DNA of 64,000 nt from assembly GCA_942486035.1 (NCBI GenBank), contig CALNXK010000152.1, forward strand, positions 640,001-704,000, given 5' to 3'. The translations under genes were made by a program, and so were the position numbers. The notes below the pieces were generated by a model, which ran no database searches, was not told the origin of the DNA, and saw nothing but the letters and a program-made list of their open reading frames with translations. Within the stretch, counting starts at the first letter, position 1; each line of letters opens with the position of its first letter. This DNA is from Porites lobata (lineage: Eukaryota; Cnidaria; Anthozoa; Scleractinia; Poritidae). This document shows, in pieces, positions 54,608-64,000 of the stretch.

Positions 54608-55738
54608 AAAGTTACCCGGCCCCCTTTCTACAGTTTCAGCAGTTAAGCCATTCACCATTTATCATTTGAGTCAATCTTGTACCACTTGAGTCCCACTTTT
54701 ACGACTTGATAAGCTGTTATTATTTTTGGACATGGGTGCTTCAGTGCCAAATGTAGAGGCTTCATGATAAACTGTGCTGTTTTTTGAAGCTTGGGCTAAC
54801 TTATTTCTTTTTTATGTTTATGAGACCAGATTCTTTTTTGTTTGTTTTTGCTTTGTAAAGCTTAGACAAACTGCGCGAATTGTAAATGATATGTCTTGTG
54901 CCACGGTGTTTGCTTCTATGTCAAAACATGAACGTGTGTCAAGCACATAAAGAGAGACTGAAAGGCATCCAGGCCTATGTTAAGTTAAAAAATTAATTAC
55001 CTCCTTAGGAAAGAACTATTTTCTGTCATTTCGTCATTTGCCCTTCATGAACAGCTGTCATAAATCCCTGATAATATGTGATACAACAGACTCTTTGACA
55101 ATTTCTTTTTTCTGAAATTTTGTGTGTGAATCGCTATGCCATACGCTTTCTTTAGCTTGAAGTGACATGTAATGACAAGTAATACTTGATAAATAAGGCT
55201 TAAGGCACACAATAAGGCCTCCTCTAATTGAAGTACATTAGAAAAGGATAAGAGAAGCCCAGAAGCTGAGTACTTGCAAGTCATGAAGCAAAGACGAGGC
55301 CATCTTAGGAATGACTTATGAAAATGTGGGCGGACTGTGGACTTCCATTAAGGGCACAGTAATAATCAACTTAATTATACAATCAATAAGCTAATAATGG
55401 ATGGGAATGCCAGATGTTCGAGTGAAATTGTTGTTTACAACATGAGAAGAGCATTCTGAGTGATTTAAGGTATTAAATAACAATTTTCAATCAAAACACC
55501 ACAGGGACCCCAGGAGGTGAAATTTACAATAATTAAATCCTGTTTAGCACGCTTCAGTGGCATATTTGCATTGGGCACCCCCTCTAATATTCATGGTACT
55601 GCAATAAGCTATCGCTGTGCAAAGTTTGGTGCTTTTGTCAACTCTGTAACGATCCTGACCTTAAGAGACCTGACTACACGCCCGTTTTTTCTTGTGACCA
55701 CTACTTCCAAGCGCCTTCTACGCAGGCTAGTTTAGAGC

Positions 55739-57190
55739 AAAACTGGTCGTCTAAAAACACAATACTCTCAGCAGCAGGTAGCAGCCAATTTACAGGTTAC
55801 GATTTCAAGAGTTAAGACTACAAATGTTAAACAGTTACAGCTCGTTTTTTCTTTTAAAAAGGCTAACGTTAGGGGAGGTTCAGAAATTATGTAACAACTC
55901 AAGTGGTTTAATATTCTAACTGCAAAAGGAAGGTTGCAGATCAACTGTGTGGGGTTCGTAACTAGCGGGTCTTAAATCAAATTTCTTATAAGAAGAGGAA
56001 AACAGAAAGAACAGGGTTAGCTTTGGGGCTAGAACGGATACCTTGAAATCAAGTTGGACACCTTATATTTATTACATGCAGTTAATCCCACTAGAGAAAA
56101 TTCATTCTTCACGTGACTCAGCTCGTAAGGCCAGGGAGTGGCATTTGATAGATAAGGCCATGACTCTTGAACCTCATGGCCTAAACTACCGTGACGAATT
56201 ATTGTAATCTGTCTCCCTAGTATTTTTTCTTTTCCAGTTTTTATGTTGTACGTCATTTCCGCCTCTCCCTTTTATTGCGACATTCTCCATCTATATAATA
56301 TTGTGACTGCTACAGAAGTTCAGTAACACATGTAAACCTGAAGAAGGCTGGTATGGCCAGCCGAAATATTATAATAAAAAACAATACACGTTGTTTTAAA
56401 TCAGCTTTGCAGTAGTCTTTGGACTTCTCGTTCTTGGTTATGTCTATTACTCAGCGCTATACCCGTCATAGAGAAACATTTATGAGAGTTTAGAGAAAAG
56501 TGGAGAAATCAGAGTAAGAGACAGTTAAGTGCAAGGAAAAGAGTTGAATACAGGGTTTGGCACCGAAGTACAGCGATTAGACACCTGCCCCCTGCTCAGG
56601 CCTCAGGCGCTTCGTTTTTCGTACAGATGCGAGTGACTGGTGACGAAGCGCAGGCGACCATGCATGGGAAGAGAAAAATGAGAGATGCAGACATCTCATC
56701 CGTTTTCTCCTTCCTGCCTTTCTTTGGGCGTGCAAATTTTCATCGAGATAGAGACGTCTGGGTATGAGGCAGGTTAAGCACTGTTTTAAAAAACGGTTGG
56801 CTTTCAATAATGTAATGACCGATGCCATAATTAACCGGTGTCGGCAGTTACCCCTTTATGGTGTATTGAATACGGATGTGGATTATACATTCAATGATGC
56901 AGGCTCAAGTCCTTAACATACCACCTACTGTTTTCTTCCGTTTTCTTTGTTCTCTTATTTACTACTTTAACTTATAATACTCCTATCATGTATTTTGAGT
57001 AACGATGACAATCTGATTGGGGTATCCATTCGACCATTCTAGTCACAACCAAACAGAACCATGTGTCACTGCGTGGTAGTTATTATCATTATTGTCTCTA
57101 TTATCACAGTCTTTGCTGGTGTTCTTTTTGTTCATCAGCCGGGCGCAAACCATGCACCTAGAGCGTCAGTCACTCAAGTCAATCATTCTG
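55739..57190. other. Intergenic, nothing recognised
   Basis: No convincing coding or repeat structure. Confidence 0.5.
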
Positions 57191-57191
57191 T

Positions 57192-57972
57192 TCATACACT
57201 GAGCACCTTTCTGAGGATTCGTGCAGATCCCAGCATGCAGATCTTTTGAATCTCTGTCATAGTAGCTCTCTCTGATACTTTCTTGATGTTTTCTACCATA
57301 CCCTTCTTCACTGTACCAAGCGCACCAACAACCACAGGGATCACTACGGTTTTCATAGGCCACGTTCTCTGTATTTCTAGTTCTAGGTCTTTGTACTTGC
57401 ATTTTTTTCCCAGTGCGATGTTTCTATCTGATGGAACAGTCATATCAATAAGTTTGCAGGTGGAATTCACTGAATCTTTAACGATGATATCTGGTCTGTT
57501 CGCTGTTATAGTTCTATCAGTATTGACTGGCATGTCCCACATGATGGTGATGTTGTTATCTTTATTGTGTATCACGGTCTCTGGTTCGTGTTCGTATCAT
57601 TTGTCTGTAATCTCTATATCATGATCTTTGCATATGCTCCAATGGATATGCTGCAGCATTATTGTGCCTGGAGATGTACTCTGTTTTGGCTAATACCTCA
57701 CATCCAGATACAATATGGTCCACTGTCTCTTCATGTTGCGAACACAATCTGCATTTGGTCTCCACTTGCTGGCCACATATTACTTTCTGGTAGTTTCTGG
57801 TGTTTATTGCCTGGTCTTGAGCTGCAGCAAGTAGTCCCTCTGTTTCTCCTTTCAAATTACTTGACAACCATTTGTTGGTGGTGACTGTGTCTACATGAAC
57901 CTTCTCTAGGATCTTTGGATACTGGCCATGCAATGCTTTGTTTTTCCACTTTTCTTCTTTTATTGACTTCAT
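57192..57972 (-). pseudogene. 3' part of a non-LTR retrotransposon ORF (zinc-knuckle and C-terminal domain), frameshifted
   Basis: Two minus frames belong together: 57972-57619 with CRLCSQHEETVDHIVSGC (CxxC...HxxxxC knuckle), then, after a one-base shift and a TGA in place of a probable Trp, 57575-57192 with ANRPDIIVKD (the RPD...D form of a restriction-like endonuclease) and VVVGALGTVKKGM. This order recalls R2/R4-like elements with a C-terminal endonuclease; clade uncertain. The 5' side is cut at an (AAT)n tract (57984-58024). Confidence 0.5.
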
Positions 57973-57983
57973 CCTGGACTTGA

Positions 57984-58024
57984 ACGCGTGTTTATTATTA
58001 TCATTATTATTATTATTATTATTG
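57984..58024. repeat. (ATT)n microsatellite
   Basis: ATT units with minor interruptions, directly upstream of the minus-strand retroelement fragment. Confidence 0.5.
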
Positions 58025-58580
58025 TTACTACTATATTACTATAATTTTTATGGTATTTCCTGATCATTTGAAAAATGAAACATGTGGCACGTTATCAAAA
58101 AGATGGACTGTTAGTCTTCTCTCGTAGAAAAAGCAAACAGGAACACATATCAGTAAAACTCGAGAAATTTGTTTTCAGTTGTTGCGTCCCTTTGCACGTA
58201 GCTTAACAAAGCCTCGAAAGAAAGTAGAAAGTTTCCCAATGGACCGATTATTTGGGAACGGAATAGTGATTTGGGGCTAAGATACTGATATAACTTGAAA
58301 AGCAACTGATTATGTCTCGTTTTGAATTTAACTTAGCTTATGGAAACATGATTGGTAACTGTTATGAATTAAATCCGTTTCCGATGGCAACGCGTCCCTT
58401 GGATTCCCTAAGGGTATTTTGCATTCTAGCGCGATATTTAAAAATTCAGTTTGAGCTAGCAGTGGACATGAACAGAAGAAATTCATCCACTGGGATATGT
58501 TTTTGTCCAGTAATTTTGTAATGCGTTCCATTTTCGCGAAAACGAGTCATCAATTACAAACGTGAGACTACTAACTGTCA
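58025..58580. other. Intergenic, nothing recognised
   Basis: No coding or structural signal. Confidence 0.5.
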
Positions 58581-59095
58581 GTAACGCCAGTTTGCGATAT
58601 TTGTTACTCGATATTTTTAGCTACAGGCAAGAAAAATCCTTGTTACTTTTGCGATTTTTGCGATACTTGCGGACTTTGGTTAAAATTGTTGTTCTTGCTA
58701 TTTTTGCGATATTTGTTACTCGATATTTTTAACGAGCAAGAAAAATCCTTGTTACTTTTGCGATTTTTGCAATATTTGCGGACTTTTCGGTGCCCTTCTT
58801 GGCCTTTCCTCTTTCTAAGTCTTAAATGTTGTTACATTTGTTATTTTTGCGATATTTGTCATCTGTGGTTTTAGCTAGCAAGAAAAATCCTTGTTACTTT
58901 TGCGATTTTTGCGACATTTGCGGACTTTTCTGGGCCCTTCTTGGCCTTTTCTCTTTCTAAGTCTTGAATCTTGTTACATTTGTTATTCTTGCGATTTTTG
59001 CGACATTTGTAAGTGATTTTCTTACATAATTTTTTTTCATTATTTCTTTTGCGACAATTGCGAAAAAAGTTTGGTAGCAAATTTTTGCTAACAAG
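58581..59095. repeat. Tandem repeat, about 3.5 units of 110-190 bp
   Basis: Words GCAAGAAAAATCCTTGTTAC, TTTTGCGATTTTTGC and GCCCTTCTTGGCCTTT recur; the first occurs at 58628, 58736 and 58878. The inner word TTGCGATnTTTG also repeats. Variable unit length indicates unequal exchange. Confidence 0.5.
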
Positions 59096-59213
59096 ATCGA
59101 TCCTAGACATATCTCCCGAGTCGCTACGTTAGGTTCCCCGTCCCTACCACCCCCCAGAAGAAAAACCTTATGCATTGACACTTTAGAAGTTCATACCGAT
59201 CATTCATTCGTTA

Positions 59214-59487
59214 TACAGCTATTTCGAGAAAGGTTGTCGGAAAAAATGTGCACGCGACAATCCCGAAAGGTAATATGGGATATGATCAATACACTGTTCC
59301 TGACGACTGTAGCTGTCGGACCTACTTTTGTTGCTTTCCTTTAGCACTCGCGACACATTTCCAAGGCCTTATGTGCCAATTCTTTCAAATTTCTTTGAAA
59401 AGAAGAGAACTCAAAACCACCCACAATGCCTTTCAGGATTGTCGCGTGCACTTTTCCCGACATGCAACCTTTCTCGAAATAGCTGTA
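59214..59487. mobile_element. MITE, 274 bp, TA target site
   Basis: TACAGCTATTTCGAGAAAGG faces CCTTTCTCGAAATAGCTGTA; inner blocks GTGCACGCGACAATCC are inverted. TA on both flanks suggests a Tc1/mariner-type origin. Confidence 0.5.
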
Positions 59488-59924
59488 TATTATTTTTCTT
59501 TCCTGCATGCGAACTTTTATAGGCTATTGAAAGCTAAAGTGACCCTTGAAAACTTCGATAAAGGAATAATCGTTTTTTGACGAGTTTACTAGAAGTCGAA
59601 ACAGTAAATACTATAATACTGATAAAACAGCAAACTGATCCTTACGGCAAACAGATGAAAAAGAGGTTTACAAAATACTTAAAACAAAAATTGTATTTTA
59701 ACAATTTAACCTTCGGACGTACAAGCGGGGGGGAGGGTGGTTATCACCCCCCCCCCCCTCCCGTCTGAGGTTTTTTTTCCTAGACGATAAAACATCAGCA
59801 CCTGACGTTTTCAGTATTTGTTCGTTTATCCCTCGCGCTCTTTTTGAAACAAGTTTGGTGACGGTCAGTTACTATTGTTACGAGATATGACGTCATAAGC
59901 AGCCGTTGGTCAAGCCATTTTGTA

Positions 59925-60920
59925 TTTTGTATTTTGTACTTTGTATTTGTATTTGTACTAATTTGCCACACGTAACACGATTACAATTACAAAAACATAC
60001 AAAAAAAATGTAGGAAGAAATGGCGAGGAGGCCTAAAGGAAACTATAAAGCTTATGTTAATTAGGCCTCCTCAAGAGCCATAATGGCTCTTGGCGTCCTT
60101 ACAAATGTTAAATATTAGACAGCTTTTTCCCAAGATTTTTGTTGGAGTATACTAATATAAATTATTAAAAACAAATGCCTGAAGTGCTCTTTTAAAGGAA
60201 AAAGGGGAGGAAGCGTTGATGATGTTGGTGTTTAAGGTGTTATAAAATTTAGGTCCTTGGTAAAATACCGAAAATTGTTTGATTCGAGTACGACAGAAAG
60301 GCAGACGAAATTTAAAGTTGTTTCACGAAATTCAGCCAAATTAGGAAATTACAAAAAAGCCTATTAAGTTAAGAGAAACATAAAAATAACGGCTTAAAAC
60401 TTTAAAGGAAAGTTAAAATAACATAACGGAAACAACAGATGCCACGGTTTGGCAAAACTGAAGATTGAAACGGATTGAAATTAGGGTTTTTGAAAACTGG
60501 TCAGCCTAACAGTTTTTCAAAGTTGATCCCTGCTGCTTGCAACTTCAAAAATAATGCTCAGGAGACATATTTGTTTGTCACGGATCTCTGATTTTGTCAT
60601 TTACATGTAATTTCTTTGCTTACTTTAAGTTCCATAGCAATTGAGGGCGAGTAATTGGCAAAATTAAACAAAATGAACAGGACTGCCGTGACACAGCCCC
60701 TTTAATTTACAAGAGTTTCTCATATTATACGAATGAATTTGACTTTGTAAGGTCAATTTACAGTGAAATTTTAAAGGTAGAGTATGGTTTTGATAGGAGT
60801 ACGATTAAGTATATATCATGAAATTTTAAGATACCAAGATTTTGAATGACTGGATCAGTATATGTGCATCGAAAGGAGTTTTAGCCGTAGTTCTGAACAC
60901 TCGTTTCTGTAAAAGTTGGT
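59925..60920 (-). mobile_element. LINE 3' end, same family as 36562, with an insertion
   Basis: Minus strand matches 37515-37880 in two parts (60920-60705 and 60330-60180) and then the 3' UTR ending in GAGGAGGCCT...AGGCCTCCTC and a TACAAA-rich tail (59925-59970). Some 375 bp (60330-60705) are inserted between the two parts. Confidence 0.5.
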
Positions 60921-61135
60921 TAGAGCGGCGTCATGTATTTTTAAACTTGGCGGGTAATAAATAGGTTTAAAGTGGGTTCAAACATAAATGTTTGGTCGCC
61001 AAACATTTGAATTTTGAGAGGGCCCTAGACAAATGTGGGCACACCGCTCGCGATAAAGAATTGACCGAAACCGGAAATCGCGCATAAAAAGTCTCTGGCA
61101 TCCAGGTTAGCGATTGTCTAACAGCCTGAAGCATC

Positions 61136-61446
61136 CGAGGGGGGGGGGACTTCGCATATGAAAGGGGTGGGACTGCTCGTCGGAAATTTTGAATTAAAAA
61201 CCTAAAGGAGACCGATCTGGGCGGGGCCCAAGCTTTTTTTTGACCCCTAAAAGAGACCATGTTAAAACACAGACAATATATATTTTTCGCCTCCAACCCT
61301 AAACGAGCCTTCACGGCTAAATATGATGGTGTTTTGCCCAGAACACCCTAAGTGAGACCAAAATCCGAAATTTATACCCCTAAGCGAGACGACGAGCATC
61401 CCCACCCCTCTCATATGGGGAGTCCCCCACCCACCTCCCCCCCCCG
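61136..61446. mobile_element. MITE, 311 bp, poly-G/poly-C ends, 8-bp target duplication
   Basis: GGGGGACTTCGCATATGAAA is mirrored by CTCATATGGGGAGTCCCCC. GAAGCATC flanks both sides (61128-61135 and 61447-61454), the size typical of hAT elements. Confidence 0.5.
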
Positions 61447-62519
61447 GAAGCATCTGACCTGATTTGTGTTCGCAGGGTGAAATATTCATCGCAAGTATTA
61501 GATGTTAAGGAGAAGTAATGCAGTTTGAAACTCTCAAGAATAATTCTTAAAAGCAAATGTACCGTTTCTGAAAGAAAAGCATTCCTGGAAAAAGAGAGAA
61601 AATATCTTGCACATTTGCATAAAGAATTGAAGCCAGCGACCTATCAAAGGTTTCGTGTTTCGCGCGAGATAACCTTTACTTTTGGCTTTCACGCTGTGTC
61701 AGAACTCAACATTCTTTACTTTAAATGGCTACCAGCCGTTAGAAAATCTCACTCTTTAATCTCAAAGATCAAAAACATGTCAACAACAAGAGCCGATTAG
61801 TATCGGCTCCTGGCGCTAATTTCAAAAATGACTGTCAAACTTCAAATGTTTGGCGGCGAAATATGTCACGTTCACGTGAAAGTAGACCACGCGGGTCACG
61901 GAAACAACAGACAAAAATAACCAACGCAGTACGCGTGCGAACTTTAAATAGATTAAAAAAGAATTATTATGGGACACAGGGATTCGCTCTTCTTAGCTCA
62001 TTCTCTCCTGGTTATTTTCAATTGTTATATTCCTAGAATTTCACTCAACTAAACAGGGACTGCCATTGGTTGATTCTTGGTCACGTGGCCTTGACTAAAA
62101 TCAAATGTATCCCGATCGTGATACATTAAACAATGTATCCCGCTCGGGATACATTGCAGCACGTGATCAAAGCATGGTGGAAAGTGGCGTGACAGAAGGC
62201 GGGAAAAACGCCGCCAGGTCCTGCCGGTTTTCTTTTTCGTGAATGAACACAAGAACACAATCACGAAGCCTCAAGCTAAAAAGCAACCATTTTTAAAGTT
62301 ATCCCAGAAGTTCCCAGTCGAAGAAAAACAGCAGCTAGTGGAGGAAAAAGATGCAGATGATATAAGGAAAGTATTTTTGTTTGTAAATCATTCATTCAGT
62401 GGTTTTGAGAATTAAATTTGTGTTGTTATAAGTACCGAGTCGACTGTTTTGGTTCGTTTTGGTTCGCTCCGGTTATTCTTTTGTTGCTGTTGAAGTGAAA
62501 GTTCTAGAAATATAACAAA

Positions 62520-62662
62520 ACACTTAATGTCAGATCCCTCGGGAAACCAGTTACTTTGTTTTCCCTCGAGTCCTGATGTTTCCCTCGACTTCGTCTCGGG
62601 AAACATCAGGACTCTCGGGAAAACAAAACTAACTGTTTCCCTTGGGATCTGACATTAAGTGT
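62520..62662. mobile_element. Foldback element, 143 bp
   Basis: ACACTTAATGTCAGATCCC mirrors GGGATCTGACATTAAGTGT; inner arms GGAAAC...TTTTCCCTCGAG and CTCGGGAAAACA also pair, and CCTGATGTTTCCC/GGGAAACATCAGG forms the centre. Confidence 0.5.
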
Positions 62663-62934
62663 ATAATGTCCCACACAACTAAAACCTCAAATATTCTATT
62701 TGTTTTTAATTCGTTAATAACATCTTTTCAGAGCAACAAAAAAAGCTAATTCGGCAATTGTCACGTGACTGATGATGTCATTAACCTAGATGTGACATGG
62801 GAAGATATTTTATGCATTACCTTTTCGTGGTCTGTCATTCTTCTACGTATAAAATTGTAATATAAAGCTTTTGAGAAAAATTTGCTCTATGGATTCTGGG
62901 ATAATTTTTATGATAATTATAATTTACTTTTATA

Positions 62935-62990
62935 ATTATTATTCCTGTTGTTGTTATTGTTATTATTATTATTATTATTGTTTGTTTACA
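62935..62990. repeat. (ATT)n/(GTT)n microsatellite
   Basis: Mixed TTA/TTG trinucleotide run. Confidence 0.5.
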
Positions 62991-63223
62991 TAAAAAAGTA
63001 AAGAAGACAATAAGATAGACCAACTACATTCAACCCCATAAAATCTTTGAGGCTCCAGTAGCTCAAGCAAACGGAGCAAACGGCATTTTGATTGACCAAT
63101 AGAGTGTCATCCAATAATGAGAGGATGTCAAACATTCTCACTGCATACAGGAGGATATCCTTTCGACAAGGTATAGAAAAATAATAGTTTTAATCGCGTT
63201 TCTTTCAATAAATTGTTTTGCAG

Positions 63224-63513
63224 TTATTAAAGGTAGACATCTGTTCAAGCGACAGGCACTGCGGACAGAAACAACTCCGGTGTATTATTTTAATCGTACC
63301 TGCAAAAGCATGAAAGCAAACAATGGGCAAACCGATTGGGGTCGCTTGGAAGATTGCAAAGATGAAAATAACAAATGGAATGTGGCTTGTACCTCTCAGG
63401 ATGCGACGTGTTTTTACTTTGTCACGTGCAATTATCTAGGATCTCCACGAAAGCAATGGTCGTGCCATAGTTCTGCAATTCCTGTCTGCTGTGATCTCGT
63501 CTGTCAGCAGTAA
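63224..63513 (+). CDS. Orphan BRICHOS terminal exon (9-Cys peptide), copy 3
   Basis: 290 nt, TTGCAG acceptor, stop TAA. It reads VIKGRHLFKRQ, the dibasic site, then a peptide with nine Cys; 17-10-6-5-11-7-0-3, i.e. four residues shorter than gene 2 by an in-frame deletion before the CC pair. No stop or frameshift. About 50 bp of upstream intron and ~200 bp downstream also match gene 2. No exons 1-5 were found between 51.5 kb and here. The acceptor phase (1) equals that of gene 2 exon 6, so gene 2 exon 5 could splice to it as an alternative last exon; otherwise it is a truncated duplicate or the end of a gene assembled wrongly. Confidence 0.5.
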
Positions 63514-63669
63514 AACAGGATTTTTTAAGTGTGTTCTTTTATTAACTGTTCGCCTTAAAGTTTTTGTTTAATAAACGTTAAAGTAATGACATGTAAAACT
63601 GATTATAATCTTAATTTTTTTGCGATATGCACAGGGTATATGCATTTGCTGTGTACCACTAAAGTGAGT

Positions 63670-63675
63670 AATAAA
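63670..63675 (+). promoter_or_regulatory. Polyadenylation signal after the orphan exon
   Basis: AATAAA in TGAGTAATAAAGTGCTC, followed by TTGTGTCTGCTCTTTAATT as in gene 2, 156 bp after the stop. Confidence 0.5.
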
Positions 63676-64000
63676 GTGCTCTTTATATATTTGTGTCTGC
63701 TCTTTAATTTAAGGGAAAGGTATAAGCAATAGGGGATGTTACCCAAGCGAAGAATGTTCAAGATGGTGGAATAGAAAATCGTGGTCAGCGTTAATTTAGC
63801 AAAATTAAAAATCGGTTGTTATCGGAGCCTTTAGCAAGGACTACGGAAACAAAATAATCTGTTGAAGATACTGATCATATATATAGTACCTTATCATTTA
63901 TCAATTAGTGGAAGTGAAAGGCAAACAAATTAAATTCACTTATTTAAAAGAAGTAGGGGAGTATGCAGCAACTTAACTTTTTAGTATTCTAACTTGCCTG

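Larger units (their letters stand above)
52120..55729. mobile_element. TAGCCTG element, 3,610 bp, perfect 9-bp target duplication
   Basis: TAGCCTGCGTAGCAGGCGGC (then GCTTGGAAGTAGTGG) at the left is mirrored by CCACTACTTCCAAGCGCCTT, CTACGCAGGCTA at the right; GTTTAGAGC flanks both sides (52111-52119 and 55730-55738). The inside holds a SINE (52916) and a MITE (54075) but no recognisable transposase, so it may be a derivative of a larger MULE-like element. It accounts for much of the distance between gene 2 and the orphan terminal exon. Confidence 0.5.
63180..63830. repeat. Segmental duplicate of the 3' end of BRICHOS gene 2
   Basis: Aligns with 51180-51910: intron end, exon 6, 3' UTR (GATATGCAC), polyadenylation region, and downstream flank (GTGGTCAGCGTT). 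The match stops near 63830. Confidence 0.5.

Noticed and set aside
58581..59095. CRISPR-like array
   Set aside because: Units are long, variable and without unique spacers; the genome is eukaryotic.
52120..63200. Hidden exons 1-5 of a third BRICHOS gene
   Set aside because: The conserved words of exons 3-5 (for example GTAACCGTTACCAGG, CCAAAAAAGCTTCCTGTAG) were looked for by eye and not found; a computed search should confirm.

Overview
The window reads as genomic DNA of an anthozoan cnidarian, most likely a stony coral. It is AT-rich, has small exons separated by long introns, carries a dense load of foldback MITEs, CR1/L2-type LINEs with an esterase-like ORF1, Penelope-like and SINE remnants, and encodes animal-type secretory proteins. 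Species cannot be fixed from the sequence alone.

Two gene types can be assembled exon by exon with consistent splice phases. On the minus strand (20624 down to 2070) lies a 12-exon subtilisin-like proprotein convertase (556 codons plus stop): signal peptide, prodomain, S8 catalytic domain with Asp, His, Asn and Ser in place, and a P domain. On the plus strand lie two complete 6-exon genes (24724-35912 and 46756-51531, each 266 aa) for secreted BRICHOS-domain precursors. After the BRICHOS domain they have a Lys-Arg-Gln site and a C-terminal peptide with nine cysteines at identical spacing. A third copy of only the last exon, with its 3' UTR and downstream flank, is at 63224-63513.

The convertase and BRICHOS gene 1 are head to head. 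The minus-strand decayed copy of convertase exon 1 at 42.39-43.57 kb sits head to head with BRICHOS gene 2 in the same way, and blocks of the intergenic DNA also align between the two loci. A unit holding the 5' end of a processing enzyme and a dibasic-cleaved peptide precursor was therefore duplicated. A secreted peptide system (BRICHOS chaperone domain, released 9-Cys peptide, linked convertase) is the main candidate for an undescribed system here; the enzyme-substrate link is inference.

Layout: 1-1768 minus-strand LINE running off the left edge; 2070-20624 convertase, its introns full of MITEs (including a three-level nested insertion at 16156-17710); 20.6-24.6 kb intergenic with a Penelope relic; 24.6-36.2 kb BRICHOS gene 1, whose intron 3 holds a decayed element with a 2A-like motif; 36.56-39.15 kb LINE fragments; 39.2-42.3 kb repeats and nested MITEs; 42.39-46.6 kb duplicated intergenic block with the convertase pseudo-exon; 46.6-51.7 kb BRICHOS gene 2; 52.1-55.7 kb one 3.6-kb transposon with 9-bp target duplications and nested SINE/MITE; 57.2-58.0 kb fragment of a second non-LTR lineage; 58.6-59.1 kb tandem repeat; 59.2-62.7 kb MITEs and a LINE 3' end; 63.2-63.8 kb orphan BRICHOS terminal exon.

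Seven foldback elements, 108 bp to 3.6 kb, share termini TAGCCTG...CAGGCTA (one has AGGTTA at its right end) and make 9-bp target duplications: four are perfect, one has 1 mismatch, one has 2, and one is eroded.
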